The notes: generated by a model from the sequence alone, not told the origin. A DNA stretch of 64,000 nt from Halobacteriales archaeon QS_8_69_26 (GCA_003023195.1 PXRX01000038.1:62001-126000); one strand, 5' to 3'; positions 42,978 to 52,087 are shown, numbered from the stretch's first letter. Numbers and translations: made by a program.

Positions 42978-43871
42978 TCAGTCGAGGTCCAGCGTGACGA
43001 ACTCGACGGCGTCCGTCTCCTCGAACCAGTCGTACCCCTCCGGGAAGGTAGGGGCTGCGACCGCCATGCGGACGCCGTCGAGGCCGTTCTCGTGGACGTC
43101 GACGTCGCGTGCGAACCCGGTCCGGAGCCGGATCACCCGCCCGAAGGCCCGGTCGAGGGCGGACTGGTCGGTCGGGTCGGGGGCGATAACGACCACCATG
43201 AACGCCGTCCGGCTCTCGTGTTCGAGGAGGACGTCGATCCGACCGTCGACCGAGGGGACGACGGCGTCCGTGTCGTAGTACTGCCACCCGTCGCCGGCGA
43301 GCGTGGGGTTCCTGGCGAGTCGCTGGACCAGTTCGTCGCGCTTGCTCTCGTGGCTCTCCCGGACCAGGTCCGTCTCGGAGGGACGCCAGTCGCCGCCCGA
43401 CTCCAGGGTCGCGAGGTAGTCCTCCGGGGTGACCGGCATCCCCGTCCGCTCGTAGACGCTGGGGAACACCCCTTCCAGGTTCCAGCGAACGATGTCCCCG
43501 TCGTAGACCAGCAACACTACCTCCGGGAACTCGACGCGCTCGGCGCCGTCGGTGACCGACGTGCGCTCGAACTCGGGGGCCAGTTCGAACTCGCTGTCGC
43601 GCTCCCAGTACCGGCACTCGTCGTGGAGCGGGCTGTGTTCGTCCTCGTCCGGCCTGTCCTGCGGCGGGTGGTAGACCGCGCTTCGCTGGTGTCGCCAGCA
43701 GACGTCACCCCGGTCGGTCCGGTGGACGTCGATCACCCCCTCGTCTTCCAGGGCCTCCATCCGCCCGGCGAGGCGTTCGGCCCGGCGCAGGACGTCCGAC
43801 CGGACGTCGTCGTACCGCATCGCGTCGATCGACGACAGTTTCAGCGCCGGACGTCCCTCTGACTCGCTCAC
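42978..43871 (-). CDS. Unknown protein with degenerate nuclease-like C-terminus
   Basis: 297 residues from GTG at 43871. The C-terminal part reads VDGRIDVLLEHESRTAFMVVVIA followed by ALDRAFGRVIRLRTGF, the order seen in RecB/NucS-type PD-(D/E)XK nucleases, but the expected E-x-K is replaced by I-A-P, so it would be inactive. The first 150 residues have RDVLRR, CWRHQR and CRYW segments, possibly metal-binding. An AT-rich TTTACTGTTACC lies upstream (43911-43922). This family assignment is my inference. Confidence 0.55.
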   Translation of the reverse strand: MSESEGRPALKLSSIDAMRYDDVRSDVLRRAERLAGRMEALEDEGVIDVHRTDRGDVCWRHQRSAVYHPPQDRPDEDEHSPLHDECRYWERDSEFELAPEFERTSVTDGAERVEFPEVVLLVYDGDIVRWNLEGVFPSVYERTGMPVTPEDYLATLESGGDWRPSETDLVRESHESKRDELVQRLARNPTLAGDGWQYYDTDAVVPSVDGRIDVLLEHESRTAFMVVVIAPDPTDQSALDRAFGRVIRLRTGFARDVDVHENGLDGVRMAVAAPTFPEGYDWFEETDAVEFVTLDLD

Positions 43872-43999
43872 CCTGTGAGGCACCCGTCGGAGGGTTCTCC
43901 GGGTGTCCACTTTACTGTTACCGCCGATCGATCCGGGGATCCACCCGAGGGATCGGGGACGGAGGCGGAACCGAACGGAGGATGGGTACTCGGGACCGC

Positions 44000-45283
44000 T
44001 CAGGGACGCTCGCGGGCGATCCGTTCGATGGCCCCCGCCAGGACGTCGACACCGATGGGGAGGGAGTCCTCGTCGACGTCGAAGGTCGCGGTGTGGTGGC
44101 CGCCGGGGTGGTCGGTGCCGACCCCGACGTACGTGGCGTACCCGCCGTTCTCCTGGACCTCGTGCATCAGGAAGGTGGCGTCCTCGCTGCCGCCCAGTTC
44201 GTCGCGTTCCTTGACGGACTCGACGCCCTCGACCCCCTCCGCGACGGCGGCGACGGGGGCGACGAGTTCGTCGTCGCTCTCTGCACTCGGGGCCTCGGCC
44301 CCCACCTCGATTGACACCTCGCAGTCGTGCATCTCGGCCGCCGACCGGAGCACCGTCCGGGAGCGCTCGTCCATGTACTCCATGAGTTCGGTGGTCTCGC
44401 CGCGAACCTCCATCTCCAGTTCGGCGTACTCGGGGACGATGTTCGAGGCCGTTCCGCCCTCGATCCGTCCGGCGTTGACCCGGGTGTCGCCGTCCTCGTG
44501 GCGTGCGATGCCGTAGAGGTTCTGGACCGCTGTCGCGAGCGCCTGGACCGCGTTGCGGCCCTGGTTCGGGCGGCCGCCGGCGTGGGCTGCCTCGCCGTGG
44601 AACTCGGCCTCCAGGTGCGAGACGGCCAGGAAGCCGCCGACCCCCGCGATGACCTCTCCCGTCGGGTGGTCCAGGCCGAGGTGGACCGCGAGCAGGTAGT
44701 CCACGTCGTCGAGGTGGCCGCTCTTCGCGACGGCCTTGCCCCCGCCGATGCGCTCCTCCGCTGGCTGGAAGAACACCTTCAGCGTGCCCTCGAAGTCCGA
44801 GTTCTCGACCGCCTCGACGACGCCGATGCCGATGGTCGCGTGGCCGTCGTGGCCGCAGGCGTGCATCGCGCCCTCGTTCTCCGAGCGAAAGCCCTCCCGG
44901 ACGGGCAGGTGGTCCTCGGACTCGCTCTCCTCGCGCCGGAGAGCGTCGATGTCGACCCGGAGGCCGACAGTCGGCCCCTCGCCCTTCCGGAGGACGGCCA
45001 CCGCACCGGTGTGGCCGCCGGCCATCTTCTCCAGGAGGTCCTCTCGGGCCCCCGCCTCTCGGGCCCGCTCTCGCCAGCGCTCCAGTTCCGCCTCCTCGGG
45101 GACGCCCATCCTGAGGTCCCCGGCGAGAGCGTCGGGACCAACGTGGAGTTCGTTGACCCCGATCCGTTCCAGTTCCTCGACGATCCGTGCGGTGGTGTAG
45201 AACTCCCGCCAGGCGGGTTCGGGGTGGCGGTGGAGGTCCCGTCGGATCTCGACCAGTCGGTCGCGCTCGGTGGCCTGTGACAT
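44000..45283 (-). CDS. M20-family amidohydrolase (AbgB-like)
   Basis: 427 residues from the ATG at 45283. M20 metal-binding signatures: RRDLHRHPEPAWREF, ACGHDGHATIGIG, FFQPAEERIGGG, HGEAAHAGGRPNQGRNAV and the late VGTDHPGGHHTATF. It resembles p-aminobenzoyl-glutamate hydrolase subunits and indole-3-acetyl-amino-acid hydrolases, so an amide bond of an N-acyl amino acid is the likely target. A 7 x 17-bp minisatellite lies 74 bp upstream of the ATG. Confidence 0.88.
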   Translation of the reverse strand: MSQATERDRLVEIRRDLHRHPEPAWREFYTTARIVEELERIGVNELHVGPDALAGDLRMGVPEEAELERWRERAREAGAREDLLEKMAGGHTGAVAVLRKGEGPTVGLRVDIDALRREESESEDHLPVREGFRSENEGAMHACGHDGHATIGIGVVEAVENSDFEGTLKVFFQPAEERIGGGKAVAKSGHLDDVDYLLAVHLGLDHPTGEVIAGVGGFLAVSHLEAEFHGEAAHAGGRPNQGRNAVQALATAVQNLYGIARHEDGDTRVNAGRIEGGTASNIVPEYAELEMEVRGETTELMEYMDERSRTVLRSAAEMHDCEVSIEVGAEAPSAESDDELVAPVAAVAEGVEGVESVKERDELGGSEDATFLMHEVQENGGYATYVGVGTDHPGGHHTATFDVDEDSLPIGVDVLAGAIERIARERP

Positions 45284-45356
45284 GGTCCTACTGGCGGGCC
45301 CGACCACCAAAAGGACACCAGTTCCCGGCAGGAGCGACGCGAGGAGCCGGATCCCG

Positions 45357-45475
45357 CGGTTGGGTGTGGCCTGCGGTTGGGTGTGGCCTGCGGTTGGGTG
45401 TGGGCCACGGTTGGGTGTGGGCCACGGTTGGGTGTGGCCCGCGGTTGGCTGTGGCCCGCGGTTGGCTGTGGCCCG
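45357..45475. repeat. Minisatellite, 7 x 17 bp
   Basis: Seven units of CGGTTGGGTGTGGCCTG, with variants GGGCCA and GGCCCG at the end, start at 45357 and every 17 bp. It lies 22 bp past the stop of the S10-like gene and upstream of the M20 gene. All length variants are 17 bp. Confidence 0.92.
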
Positions 45476-45497
45476 CCCTCGGGTCGAGGAGACGGTC

Positions 45498-45839
45498 CTA
45501 CCCGCCGACACCGGGGCGACGCTCGACTTCCACCTCGACGTGGACCGACGTGGGGAAGTCCCGCGTCGCGACGCTCCGGGCCAGCGACTCGTGGCCCACG
45601 ATCTCCATCTCCCGGCGGTAGACGGTGTACTGCCAGTGGTCGAACTCGGCGGCCTCCGGGTCGTCCCCACGGGGCGGGGACTGCTTGTACTGGGGCACCG
45701 CGATGTTCCGCGGGGGGTGGGTGTGGGGACCCTTCAACCGCGCTCCCTTGCGCTGGGCGCTCTGCCGGATCTCGTCGACGATCCTGTCGAGCGCCGGCCT
45801 GTCGCCGCTGGAGAGTCGCAGTCGCGTCACGAAGGTCAT
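45498..45839 (-). CDS. uS10-like (S10/mL48 family) paralog
   Basis: 113 residues. The S10 fold is visible in VDEIRQSAQRKGARLKGPH, then a VPQYKQSPP loop and YRREMEIVGHESLARSVATRDFP. True archaeal S10 is about 102 residues with GPxPLPT and RRL motifs; here the loop is altered (KGPHTHPPRN). So this is likely a paralog rather than the ribosomal protein itself, with role unknown. Confidence 0.78.
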   Translation of the reverse strand: MTFVTRLRLSSGDRPALDRIVDEIRQSAQRKGARLKGPHTHPPRNIAVPQYKQSPPRGDDPEAAEFDHWQYTVYRREMEIVGHESLARSVATRDFPTSVHVEVEVERRPGVGG

Positions 45840-46044
45840 TGCCTGTCCGCTCGGGGGTCGCCCGGTAAAAATACACCGCGTTCGCTCGACGACTCGGAGC
45901 GACCAGTAGTTCCTGGAACGGTGCGGTCCGGAGTATCACCGAGTCGGTCGCGTGTTGGAGGACTGACGGATCCCGGAGGCGGCGGGACCGTGACGGATCC
46001 GGGGTCCGATACGCTCTTAACCAATGATCGCTTACATTACCGCA

Positions 46045-46470
46045 ATGACGGTCGAAGCTACGAGCGCTGGCGCGGTTCTCTACCGGGACACCCGGGGCCG
46101 GCGCGAGTATCTCCTCCTCAAGAGCCGCCCCGGGGACTGGGAGTTCCCCAAAGGCGGCGTCGAGGGGAGCGAGGAACTCCAGCAAACTGCTATTCGGGAA
46201 GTAAAGGAGGAGGCCGGTATCGAGGACTTCCGGCTGATCGACGGGTTCAGGCGTGACTACGACTACGTCTTCGAGGCCAACGGGAAGACCATCCACAAGA
46301 CGGTCCACCTGTTCATCGCCAAGTCCTTCGAGGCGTCCGCCGAACTGTCACACGAACACCGCGACCACCAGTGGCGCGACTACGAACAGGCGATAAACAC
46401 GATAACGCAGGACGGCCCGCGGGAGATACTGGAGGATGCCCACGACTTCCTGGAGGAGAAAGAGGTCTGA
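46045..46470 (+). CDS. Bis(5'-nucleosyl)-tetraphosphatase-type NUDIX hydrolase
   Basis: 141 residues from the ATG at 46045. The Nudix box is GSEELQQTAIREVKEEAG after RPGDWEFPKGGVE; the first strand SAGAVLYRDTRGRREYLLL and late RDYEQAINTI match diadenosine-tetraphosphate hydrolases. It clears Ap4A-type alarmones. TCTTAACC (46015-46022), centred about 27 bp before the ATG, supports this start. Confidence 0.88.
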   Translation: MTVEATSAGAVLYRDTRGRREYLLLKSRPGDWEFPKGGVEGSEELQQTAIREVKEEAGIEDFRLIDGFRRDYDYVFEANGKTIHKTVHLFIAKSFEASAELSHEHRDHQWRDYEQAINTITQDGPREILEDAHDFLEEKEV

Positions 46471-46546
46471 CTCGACGGACCGGATGGAGGAGGGTCCGAC
46501 CCTCGGCGGGTGACGACGGAACCGCGGTGGTCGGGGAGCCGTGGCC

Positions 46547-47776
46547 TCACCGCCCGCTGGCCCCGTTGTACGCGTCGTAGACGGCCCCGCCGTGGATGAC
46601 GAGGTGGATCACACCGACCACGAGTAGCCACAGCAGGAATCCGAACAGTCCCCCAAGGAAGAAGAACAGGAGGAGTGCGGCCACGAAGTCTATGCCCAGT
46701 GCGAGGAGGAAGACCCCGAAGGGGACCGCTCCCCGTTTGTACTCGCCGTTGTACGCCTGCCCGGCACCGGGGATCACCAACGATAGCCCGCCCGCGACCA
46801 TCGGGTTCGTCTCGTCGTCGCCCCCCCGTGGCTCCTCCCGTACCACCGCCCCGCCGCTGGTACTCTCTGTGGCCCCGGTTCCCGTCTGGCGGGCGGCACT
46901 CTCGGTGCCCCCGGTTCCCGTCTGGCGGGCGCCACACTCGGGGCAGAGGTCGTCGTTCCCGGAGAGCGTGGCCCCGCAATCGTGACAGTACACCTCGCCC
47001 TCCTCGGCCACGTCGTCGATGCCGAGGATCTCGCGTTCGAGTTCGTCCTCCGAGACCCGGTCGTCCTCGCCCGTCGGGTCGGCGTCGGGTTGGTCCTCCC
47101 GGGAGACGGTGACCTCCTCCTCGCCCCGCGCGGTCCCGCCGCCCGACGTCGCCTCGTCCACGGAGGTCACGTCCGGACCACCCCTCGACCCGGTGCGGGC
47201 GTCCCCGTCGGACCCCGGCGTTCCTCGGGGATCGGGATCCGCCTCCGGGTGGGGGTCGGGATCCGCCTCCGGATGTTGATCAGCGTCGGCCTCCGGATGC
47301 ACGTCGGGGTCCCCGGACGATGCTCCCGCCCCGGTTGCCCCGGGAGACTCCGGTCCCCGTCCCGCGTCGGACGCCTCGCGCGTTGCCGGGTCCGCGTCCG
47401 GTCGGTCCCCCGCGTCCGAGTCGGCGACCGCCTCGGCACCGCCACCGTGACTGTCCCCGGGGGAGCCCGGGTCGGGATCCGCGGTGCCCGGTCCTCGCTG
47501 ACCCGGTCCGTCGTCCGTTCCCGGCGATTCGGGGCCGGCGGCGTCTATCCACTCCCGGATCGTCGACTCCGGGAAGTCGGTGCGCCCGGCGAGGTCGGCC
47601 GGATCCGCGGCCACGAGTTCGTCGACCGTCGCCACTCCGGCGACGGCCAGTTGTACGCTCGCGTCCTCGTCGATGCCCGGGACGGAGCCGACCGGTTCGA
47701 CCTCCCCCTGGTCGGAGCCGGAGGAACCCCCGCCTTCGTCAGCGCCGTCGCGTGGTGTATCGTGTTCGTCGGTCAT
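46547..47776 (-). CDS. Multidomain zinc-ribbon membrane protein with helix-hairpin-helix-like start
   Basis: 409 residues. An N-terminal helix-hairpin-helix-like module (SVPGIDEDASVQLAVAGVA, then IREWIDAAG) is followed by a long Asp/Pro/Gly-rich linker with tandem HPEADPD motifs, a zinc ribbon (CHDCGATLSGNDDLCPECG) and three C-terminal membrane helices (SLVIPGAGQAYNGEYKRG and LLLFFFLGGLFG). The HhH-like module resembles the one in the CheA of this window. It may scaffold a membrane protein complex. Confidence 0.78.
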   Translation of the reverse strand: MTDEHDTPRDGADEGGGSSGSDQGEVEPVGSVPGIDEDASVQLAVAGVATVDELVAADPADLAGRTDFPESTIREWIDAAGPESPGTDDGPGQRGPGTADPDPGSPGDSHGGGAEAVADSDAGDRPDADPATREASDAGRGPESPGATGAGASSGDPDVHPEADADQHPEADPDPHPEADPDPRGTPGSDGDARTGSRGGPDVTSVDEATSGGGTARGEEEVTVSREDQPDADPTGEDDRVSEDELEREILGIDDVAEEGEVYCHDCGATLSGNDDLCPECGARQTGTGGTESAARQTGTGATESTSGGAVVREEPRGGDDETNPMVAGGLSLVIPGAGQAYNGEYKRGAVPFGVFLLALGIDFVAALLLFFFLGGLFGFLLWLLVVGVIHLVIHGGAVYDAYNGASGR

Positions 47777-47956
47777 GGTCTCGCGGACTTCGCCCGCGTG
47801 TCGTTCCGGCTTTCTCGCATCAGGTATTTAAATTTACGACGGACGTGTCGCCGCCCCGACGCGCGTCAGACGCGTCGGCGCCGTCCGGGATCCACGTCGG
47901 CGGTAGCGGCGCGCGGATCCGAACCGATATGGCAGGTCGTCCCGTGGCATCACCCC

Positions 47957-49072
47957 GTGCCCGGGTCCGAGTTCCGGTTCGAATTGCGGGTCTGCCGGTG
48001 GGCCGAGCGCAACTGGCCGCCGCCGGATCCCGGGTCCTGCCAAGTCGAGGACGGGGGCACCAGTGACGGTGCCGGCGGGGCCGGAGGGAGTGGTACCGAC
48101 TCCGGGCCGCCAGTCGTCGTCGGCCGCCAGCTGGGCACCCAGTACCGCCGGTGGGACACCGTCGTCGTCGAGTGCGATCCGGAAGGACTCCGGGAGCGGG
48201 CCCGCTTCGGTGCGGACGCCCTGGACTCGGACCTCCTGCACGTCGTGCGGGACGCCCCGGCGGAGTGGACCTGGTACCGCGAGGCGCTCCCCGAACCGGA
48301 CTACCCCTGGCGGTACGTCCGGGAGGCAGTCCACCGCGCCGCCGACCGCAGGGTGCTGGAGACACGGCGGGACGGCAACCGGATAGAGATCCGGCGTCGC
48401 TGGCCCTATCCCGACTGGGTCCGGCGGGTCGTCGCGGTCGAGAACAAGCCCGACCTGGACGCCAGCGCCGCACGGAGCCTGCGGCCCCAGCTAGAGCACG
48501 ACGTGGCGATGGGGCTGGCCGACGAGGCCTGGGTCGCCACGGAGTCGGTCGGGGGCGTCGAACCGGTGTTGCTGGAGAACCTGCCGGTCGAGGCGGGCAT
48601 CCTCGCCGTCGACCCCGCCGAGGGGGACCCCGAGGTGAGCGTCGAGTGGTACCCGGGGTCCCTGGCCGTCGGGGACCCGGGAACCCGGATCCTCGACCGG
48701 CCGGCCGGCGGCGACCACGACCGCTCGGCGGCCAGGTTCGAGTACGTCGACCCCGCGGAAAAGGCGGAGAAGCGACTCGCCATCGCGGAGCGAGCCTACG
48801 GGCGCGGCTGGCGTTCCTACGCCGACTCGATGCGGCCGGACTGTCGGCACTTCCGGCTTCGACCGGAGGGGACGGCCCTGTTGCCCTGGTGCGCCGCGAA
48901 GGCCCGTGGCCAGACCGCCGCCGAGTGCAGCGGATCCTGCCCGGAGTTCGAGCCAGAACCGCCGGCCTGGCGGAGCAGGGGACCGCCCATCCAGGGAGGA
49001 CCGGGGCGGCTCCAGCGGCGGATCCTCCGGCGGCGCCGGCGGCGTCGACGCCCCGGTCTCTCGGAGGAGTGA
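47957..49072 (+). CDS. DUF5787-type nuclease-like protein with cysteine cluster
   Basis: 371 residues from GTG at 47957. FRFELRVCRWAE at the start and VVAVENKPDLDASAA in the middle, containing an E-N-K pair as in PD-(D/E)XK nucleases. The C-terminus has a Cys cluster (RPDCRHF, LPWCAAK, ECSGSCPEF) like the iron-sulfur clasp of Cas4/AddB nucleases. I associate this with DUF5787, from memory. A predicted DNA-processing enzyme; this is inference from motifs. The start is GTG next to PGSEF. Confidence 0.7.
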   Translation: MPGSEFRFELRVCRWAERNWPPPDPGSCQVEDGGTSDGAGGAGGSGTDSGPPVVVGRQLGTQYRRWDTVVVECDPEGLRERARFGADALDSDLLHVVRDAPAEWTWYREALPEPDYPWRYVREAVHRAADRRVLETRRDGNRIEIRRRWPYPDWVRRVVAVENKPDLDASAARSLRPQLEHDVAMGLADEAWVATESVGGVEPVLLENLPVEAGILAVDPAEGDPEVSVEWYPGSLAVGDPGTRILDRPAGGDHDRSAARFEYVDPAEKAEKRLAIAERAYGRGWRSYADSMRPDCRHFRLRPEGTALLPWCAAKARGQTAAECSGSCPEFEPEPPAWRSRGPPIQGGPGRLQRRILRRRRRRRRPGLSEE

Positions 49073-49103
49073 TCCGGTGAGAGTACGGAAGAGGAGCCCG
49101 CCG

Positions 49104-49613
49104 TCAGGAGCCGTCCGTCTCGGTAACGTCGAGGTCCGAGTGCTCGACGGTCCGCCGGTAGGTGGGCACCGTCCGCTGGACCACCTCGACGACGTCCTTC
49201 CGGCGCAGCGCCTGGAGGGCCTCCCGAACGTCGTCCGTCGAGGGGTCCATCCCGTACTCCTCCCGGATGGCGTGGAGCACGGAGACCACGCTCTCGGATC
49301 GCTCGCCGGGACCCGCCAGCACGGCGAAGGCCCGGGCCTGTATTGGGGGGACGCTGATGGCGTCCGGCGTCCCGTCGCCGCCGTTCGTCACGCCCGGTTC
49401 GACGTCGACCAGTTCGGCGGCCTCGTCGGTCGCCCGGATGAGGCTGTTGTCGTCCCGGTAGTAGTACTCGCCCAGGACGTCCTCCAGGTAGCCGTGGACC
49501 TCGCTGCCGCTGTCCATTCCCCACCGCTTCCCGAGTTCGGAGTTCTTGGTCGGCTGTAGCTCGACGACATCCGCCAGTCGCTCGCGAGCCTCGTCCGACA
49601 GCGCCTCGGACAT
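49104..49613 (-). CDS. DUF5797-type protein (haloarchaeal winged-helix-like)
   Basis: 169 residues from the ATG at 49613. The sequence LADVVELQPTKNSELGKRW and EVHGYLEDVLGEYYYRDDNS is a family pattern I associate with DUF5797. A winged-helix is suggested by the helix pattern (ELGKRWGMDSGSEVHGYLE). It converges with the gene at 47957, stops 31 bp apart, and is divergent from tfs. A DNA- or RNA-binding role is plausible but not shown. Confidence 0.78.
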   Translation of the reverse strand: MSEALSDEARERLADVVELQPTKNSELGKRWGMDSGSEVHGYLEDVLGEYYYRDDNSLIRATDEAAELVDVEPGVTNGGDGTPDAISVPPIQARAFAVLAGPGERSESVVSVLHAIREEYGMDPSTDDVREALQALRRKDVVEVVQRTVPTYRRTVEHSDLDVTETDGS

Positions 49614-49828
49614 CCGGCCGTACCTCGGCGGGGCGGACAAATGTCCCTTCCGGTTCCCGCCGATACGATCCGGCTCCGTGTCACGAACGGTACCCGGTTG
49701 GCGTCCGGATCGTAGGGACCCGGGCGGGTCCCCTCGTCCCCACTTGTGGCCTGGAGCGACCAGGGCCGACGGAAACTGTACCGCCGAAACGGGTCGCTTA
49801 AGTTTTCCCCGCGACTGCTTCCCCAAAC

Positions 49829-50143
49829 ATGGAGTTCTGCGACGAGTGCGGGTCGATGATGCGCTCCGAGGACGGCACGTGGGTCTGCCAGTCCTGCGGG
49901 AACGAGCAGATACGCGACGAGTCGGCGAACTACGTCGTCACGGAGGACCAGGAGGAGAGCGAGATCGTCGACGTCAGCGACGCCGAGGACCAGGGACTGC
50001 CCTCCACCGAGACGCGCTGTCCCGAGTGTGGCAACAACCGCGCCTACTGGTACATGCAGCAGATCCGTGCCGCCGACGAGTCCGAGACGCGCTTTTTCGT
50101 CTGTACCGAGTGCGAGCACAAGTGGCGCGAGGACGACCACTGA
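49829..50143 (+). CDS. tfs: Transcription factor S
   Basis: 104 residues. Two zinc ribbons: CDECGSMMR with CQSCGN at the N-terminus, and CPECGNNRAYW with CTECEHKWRE at the end. The C-terminal ribbon carries the conserved RAADE acidic hairpin that enters the RNA polymerase active site to stimulate RNA cleavage. CGCTTAAGTT at -27 is the TATA box. It is a TFIIS/RPB9-like elongation factor. Confidence 0.95.
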   Translation: MEFCDECGSMMRSEDGTWVCQSCGNEQIRDESANYVVTEDQEESEIVDVSDAEDQGLPSTETRCPECGNNRAYWYMQQIRAADESETRFFVCTECEHKWREDDH

Positions 50144-50155
50144 TCGTCGGTCGAG

Positions 50156-51904
50156 CTACGTTCGGTACTCGTCGGTGACCTCTATTAGGCGCACCTCTCC
50201 CTCGGGGACGCGATAGGCGGTGACGACCCCCCGGTCGGCGTCCGGGGAGTTCGTGGTCTTGTCGACGGCGTACCCCACGTACGTGCAGTCGTCGCGGGTG
50301 AACTCGACGACCGAGTACCCCCAGTTGTGGCCGTCGAAGAACTCGACGTGCGGGTTCATCGCCGGGATCAGCCACGATAGCAACGGTTCGGTGATCCGCC
50401 GTCGCCACCCCTGGACGAGGTGGAGCGCCTCGGCGACGTTGAGCGAGGTGACCGCCGGGGTCATGAACTCGACGCCGAAGCGCTCGCCCTGGGCGACGCC
50501 CTCGCCGCCAGTTACCCGCCCGGGGTAGGAGGTCTGGTTGTAGGCGGCGACGTAACTGTGCATGTCGCCGGTGAGCGTGACGAAGTTGTCGACGTCCGCG
50601 GCGGCGATGGCTTCCGTGATGGCCATCCGTTCGCGGGTGTAGCCGTCCCACCCGCCCTGGACCGGGTAGACCGAGATCGGTCCGGATCCCAGGCGGAGCG
50701 GGACGGTCAGCACCTCGTCGGCCCACACCGTCCACGTCGCCTCGGACCCGGTGACGGTGTCGACCAGCCACTCGCGCTGTTGCTCCCCGAGCATTGTCCG
50801 CCCCGGCGGTTCCCGGTGTGGGCCGACGTTGTCGGGCGTTGGGATCGCCTCCCGGGGCGGGTCCCGGAACAGTCGCTCGTCGGTCATCGCCAGCGTCACC
50901 AGGTCGCCGAACTCGAAGGATCGCCAGAGCTGGAACCGGTCCTGGAGCGACTCCCCGCCGGGGTCGTAGTCGACGCGGGCGGGCATGAACTCCCACCAGG
51001 CGTGCATCGCGTCGGCGACGAGTTGAGTCATGAACTCCGGGTCGTCGCCGCGGGGGTGGTCGCCCGCCGGGGCGTCCGTCCCGGCGTCCCAGTACAGGTC
51101 GTTGACCATCTCGTGGTCGTCCCACCCGGCAATGAGAGTGTGCGACTCCAGGGCCTCCTGCAGGAACCGGTCGCTCCGGTAGGTCCGGTAGAGGTAGCGG
51201 TAGTCCTCGAGGTCCCGGACCCGGTCCGCGCCGCTGGGGAGGGTCTTCTCGCGGCCGGGGTAGTCGTACGACCCGAGTCCCTTGAAGTCGCCCGAGTCGG
51301 ACTCGTAGATGAAGTCCCCCACGTGGACGAGGAAGTCCACGTCCTCCTCTGCGACGTAGTGGAATGACGGGTAGTAGCCGTTGAGGTAGTTCTGGCAGGC
51401 CAGCACGGCGAAGCGGACCGACTCCGGCGAGTCGTCGGGGGCCGGCAACGTCCGGCACCGCCCGACCCTGGAGGGGACGCCCCGGTACACGAACCGGTAG
51501 TGGTACTCCTCGTCCGGGTCGAGGTGGCCGTCGAGGTCCACCTTCGCGGTGTAGTCGTGCGCGCGGATCCGCTCGGTGTCGGTGACACTACCCCGGTAGA
51601 CGACGTCGTCCAGGTCCGCGTCGCGGGCCACCTCCAGGCCCAGTGGCTCCCCGGGCGCGAACGCGCCGGGATCGATCCGGGTCCACAGGATAACCCCCTG
51701 GGGAGTCGGCCCGCCGCTCGCCACCGACTGGGGGAACGTTTCGTCCGGGTCCGCCGACGAGTCGACCGCGAACGCTTCCCCGGCCTCGATCGGATCGCTC
51801 GCCACCGCGATGTCGTGGGAGTCGAGGACCGAGAGCAGTTCGGCGTGGTCGTCGTCGTCCCGGAGCGGTTCGTCCAGTCCGTCCAGGTCGACCCCCTCGC
51901 TCAC
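50156..51904 (-). CDS. phoD: PhoD-like alkaline phosphatase/phosphodiesterase
   Basis: 582 residues. PhoD-type core: PQSVASGGPTPQGVILWTR (residues 57 on), VHVGDFIYESD, WDDHEMVND, TGDMHSY and NFVTLTGD metal ligands. These enzymes hydrolyse phosphodiesters or monoesters, usually outside the cell. This one has no twin-arginine signal: the first 55 residues are acidic and helical (DEPLRDDDDHAELLSVLD), so it may be cytoplasmic. Its stop is 12 bp from the tfs stop. Confidence 0.88.
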   Translation of the reverse strand: MSEGVDLDGLDEPLRDDDDHAELLSVLDSHDIAVASDPIEAGEAFAVDSSADPDETFPQSVASGGPTPQGVILWTRIDPGAFAPGEPLGLEVARDADLDDVVYRGSVTDTERIRAHDYTAKVDLDGHLDPDEEYHYRFVYRGVPSRVGRCRTLPAPDDSPESVRFAVLACQNYLNGYYPSFHYVAEEDVDFLVHVGDFIYESDSGDFKGLGSYDYPGREKTLPSGADRVRDLEDYRYLYRTYRSDRFLQEALESHTLIAGWDDHEMVNDLYWDAGTDAPAGDHPRGDDPEFMTQLVADAMHAWWEFMPARVDYDPGGESLQDRFQLWRSFEFGDLVTLAMTDERLFRDPPREAIPTPDNVGPHREPPGRTMLGEQQREWLVDTVTGSEATWTVWADEVLTVPLRLGSGPISVYPVQGGWDGYTRERMAITEAIAAADVDNFVTLTGDMHSYVAAYNQTSYPGRVTGGEGVAQGERFGVEFMTPAVTSLNVAEALHLVQGWRRRITEPLLSWLIPAMNPHVEFFDGHNWGYSVVEFTRDDCTYVGYAVDKTTNSPDADRGVVTAYRVPEGEVRLIEVTDEYRT

Positions 51905-51965
51905 GGCTGACCCTCCATCGACTCCACTCCGATCCGCTCCGTCATAACTCCCCCGCCCGTCACGC

Positions 51966-52087
51966 GTTCCGTTCCCCGGCCAAACGTTCCGTTCCCCGGC
52001 TAAACGTTTCGTTCCCCGGCCAAACGTTCCGTCCCCCGGCCCACACGTTCCGTCCCCCGGCCTACACGTTCCGTCCCCCGGCTAAAC
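51966..52087. repeat. Minisatellite, 6 units of 20-21 bp, overlapping the trmI stop
   Basis: Units GTTCCGTTCCCCGGCCAAAC start at 51966, 51986, 52006, 52026, 52047 and 52068, with point changes. A seventh partial unit ends in the gene. The TAG of the trmI-type gene (52082-52084) lies in the last full unit, so the array extends outward from the coding 3' end. Confidence 0.9.
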
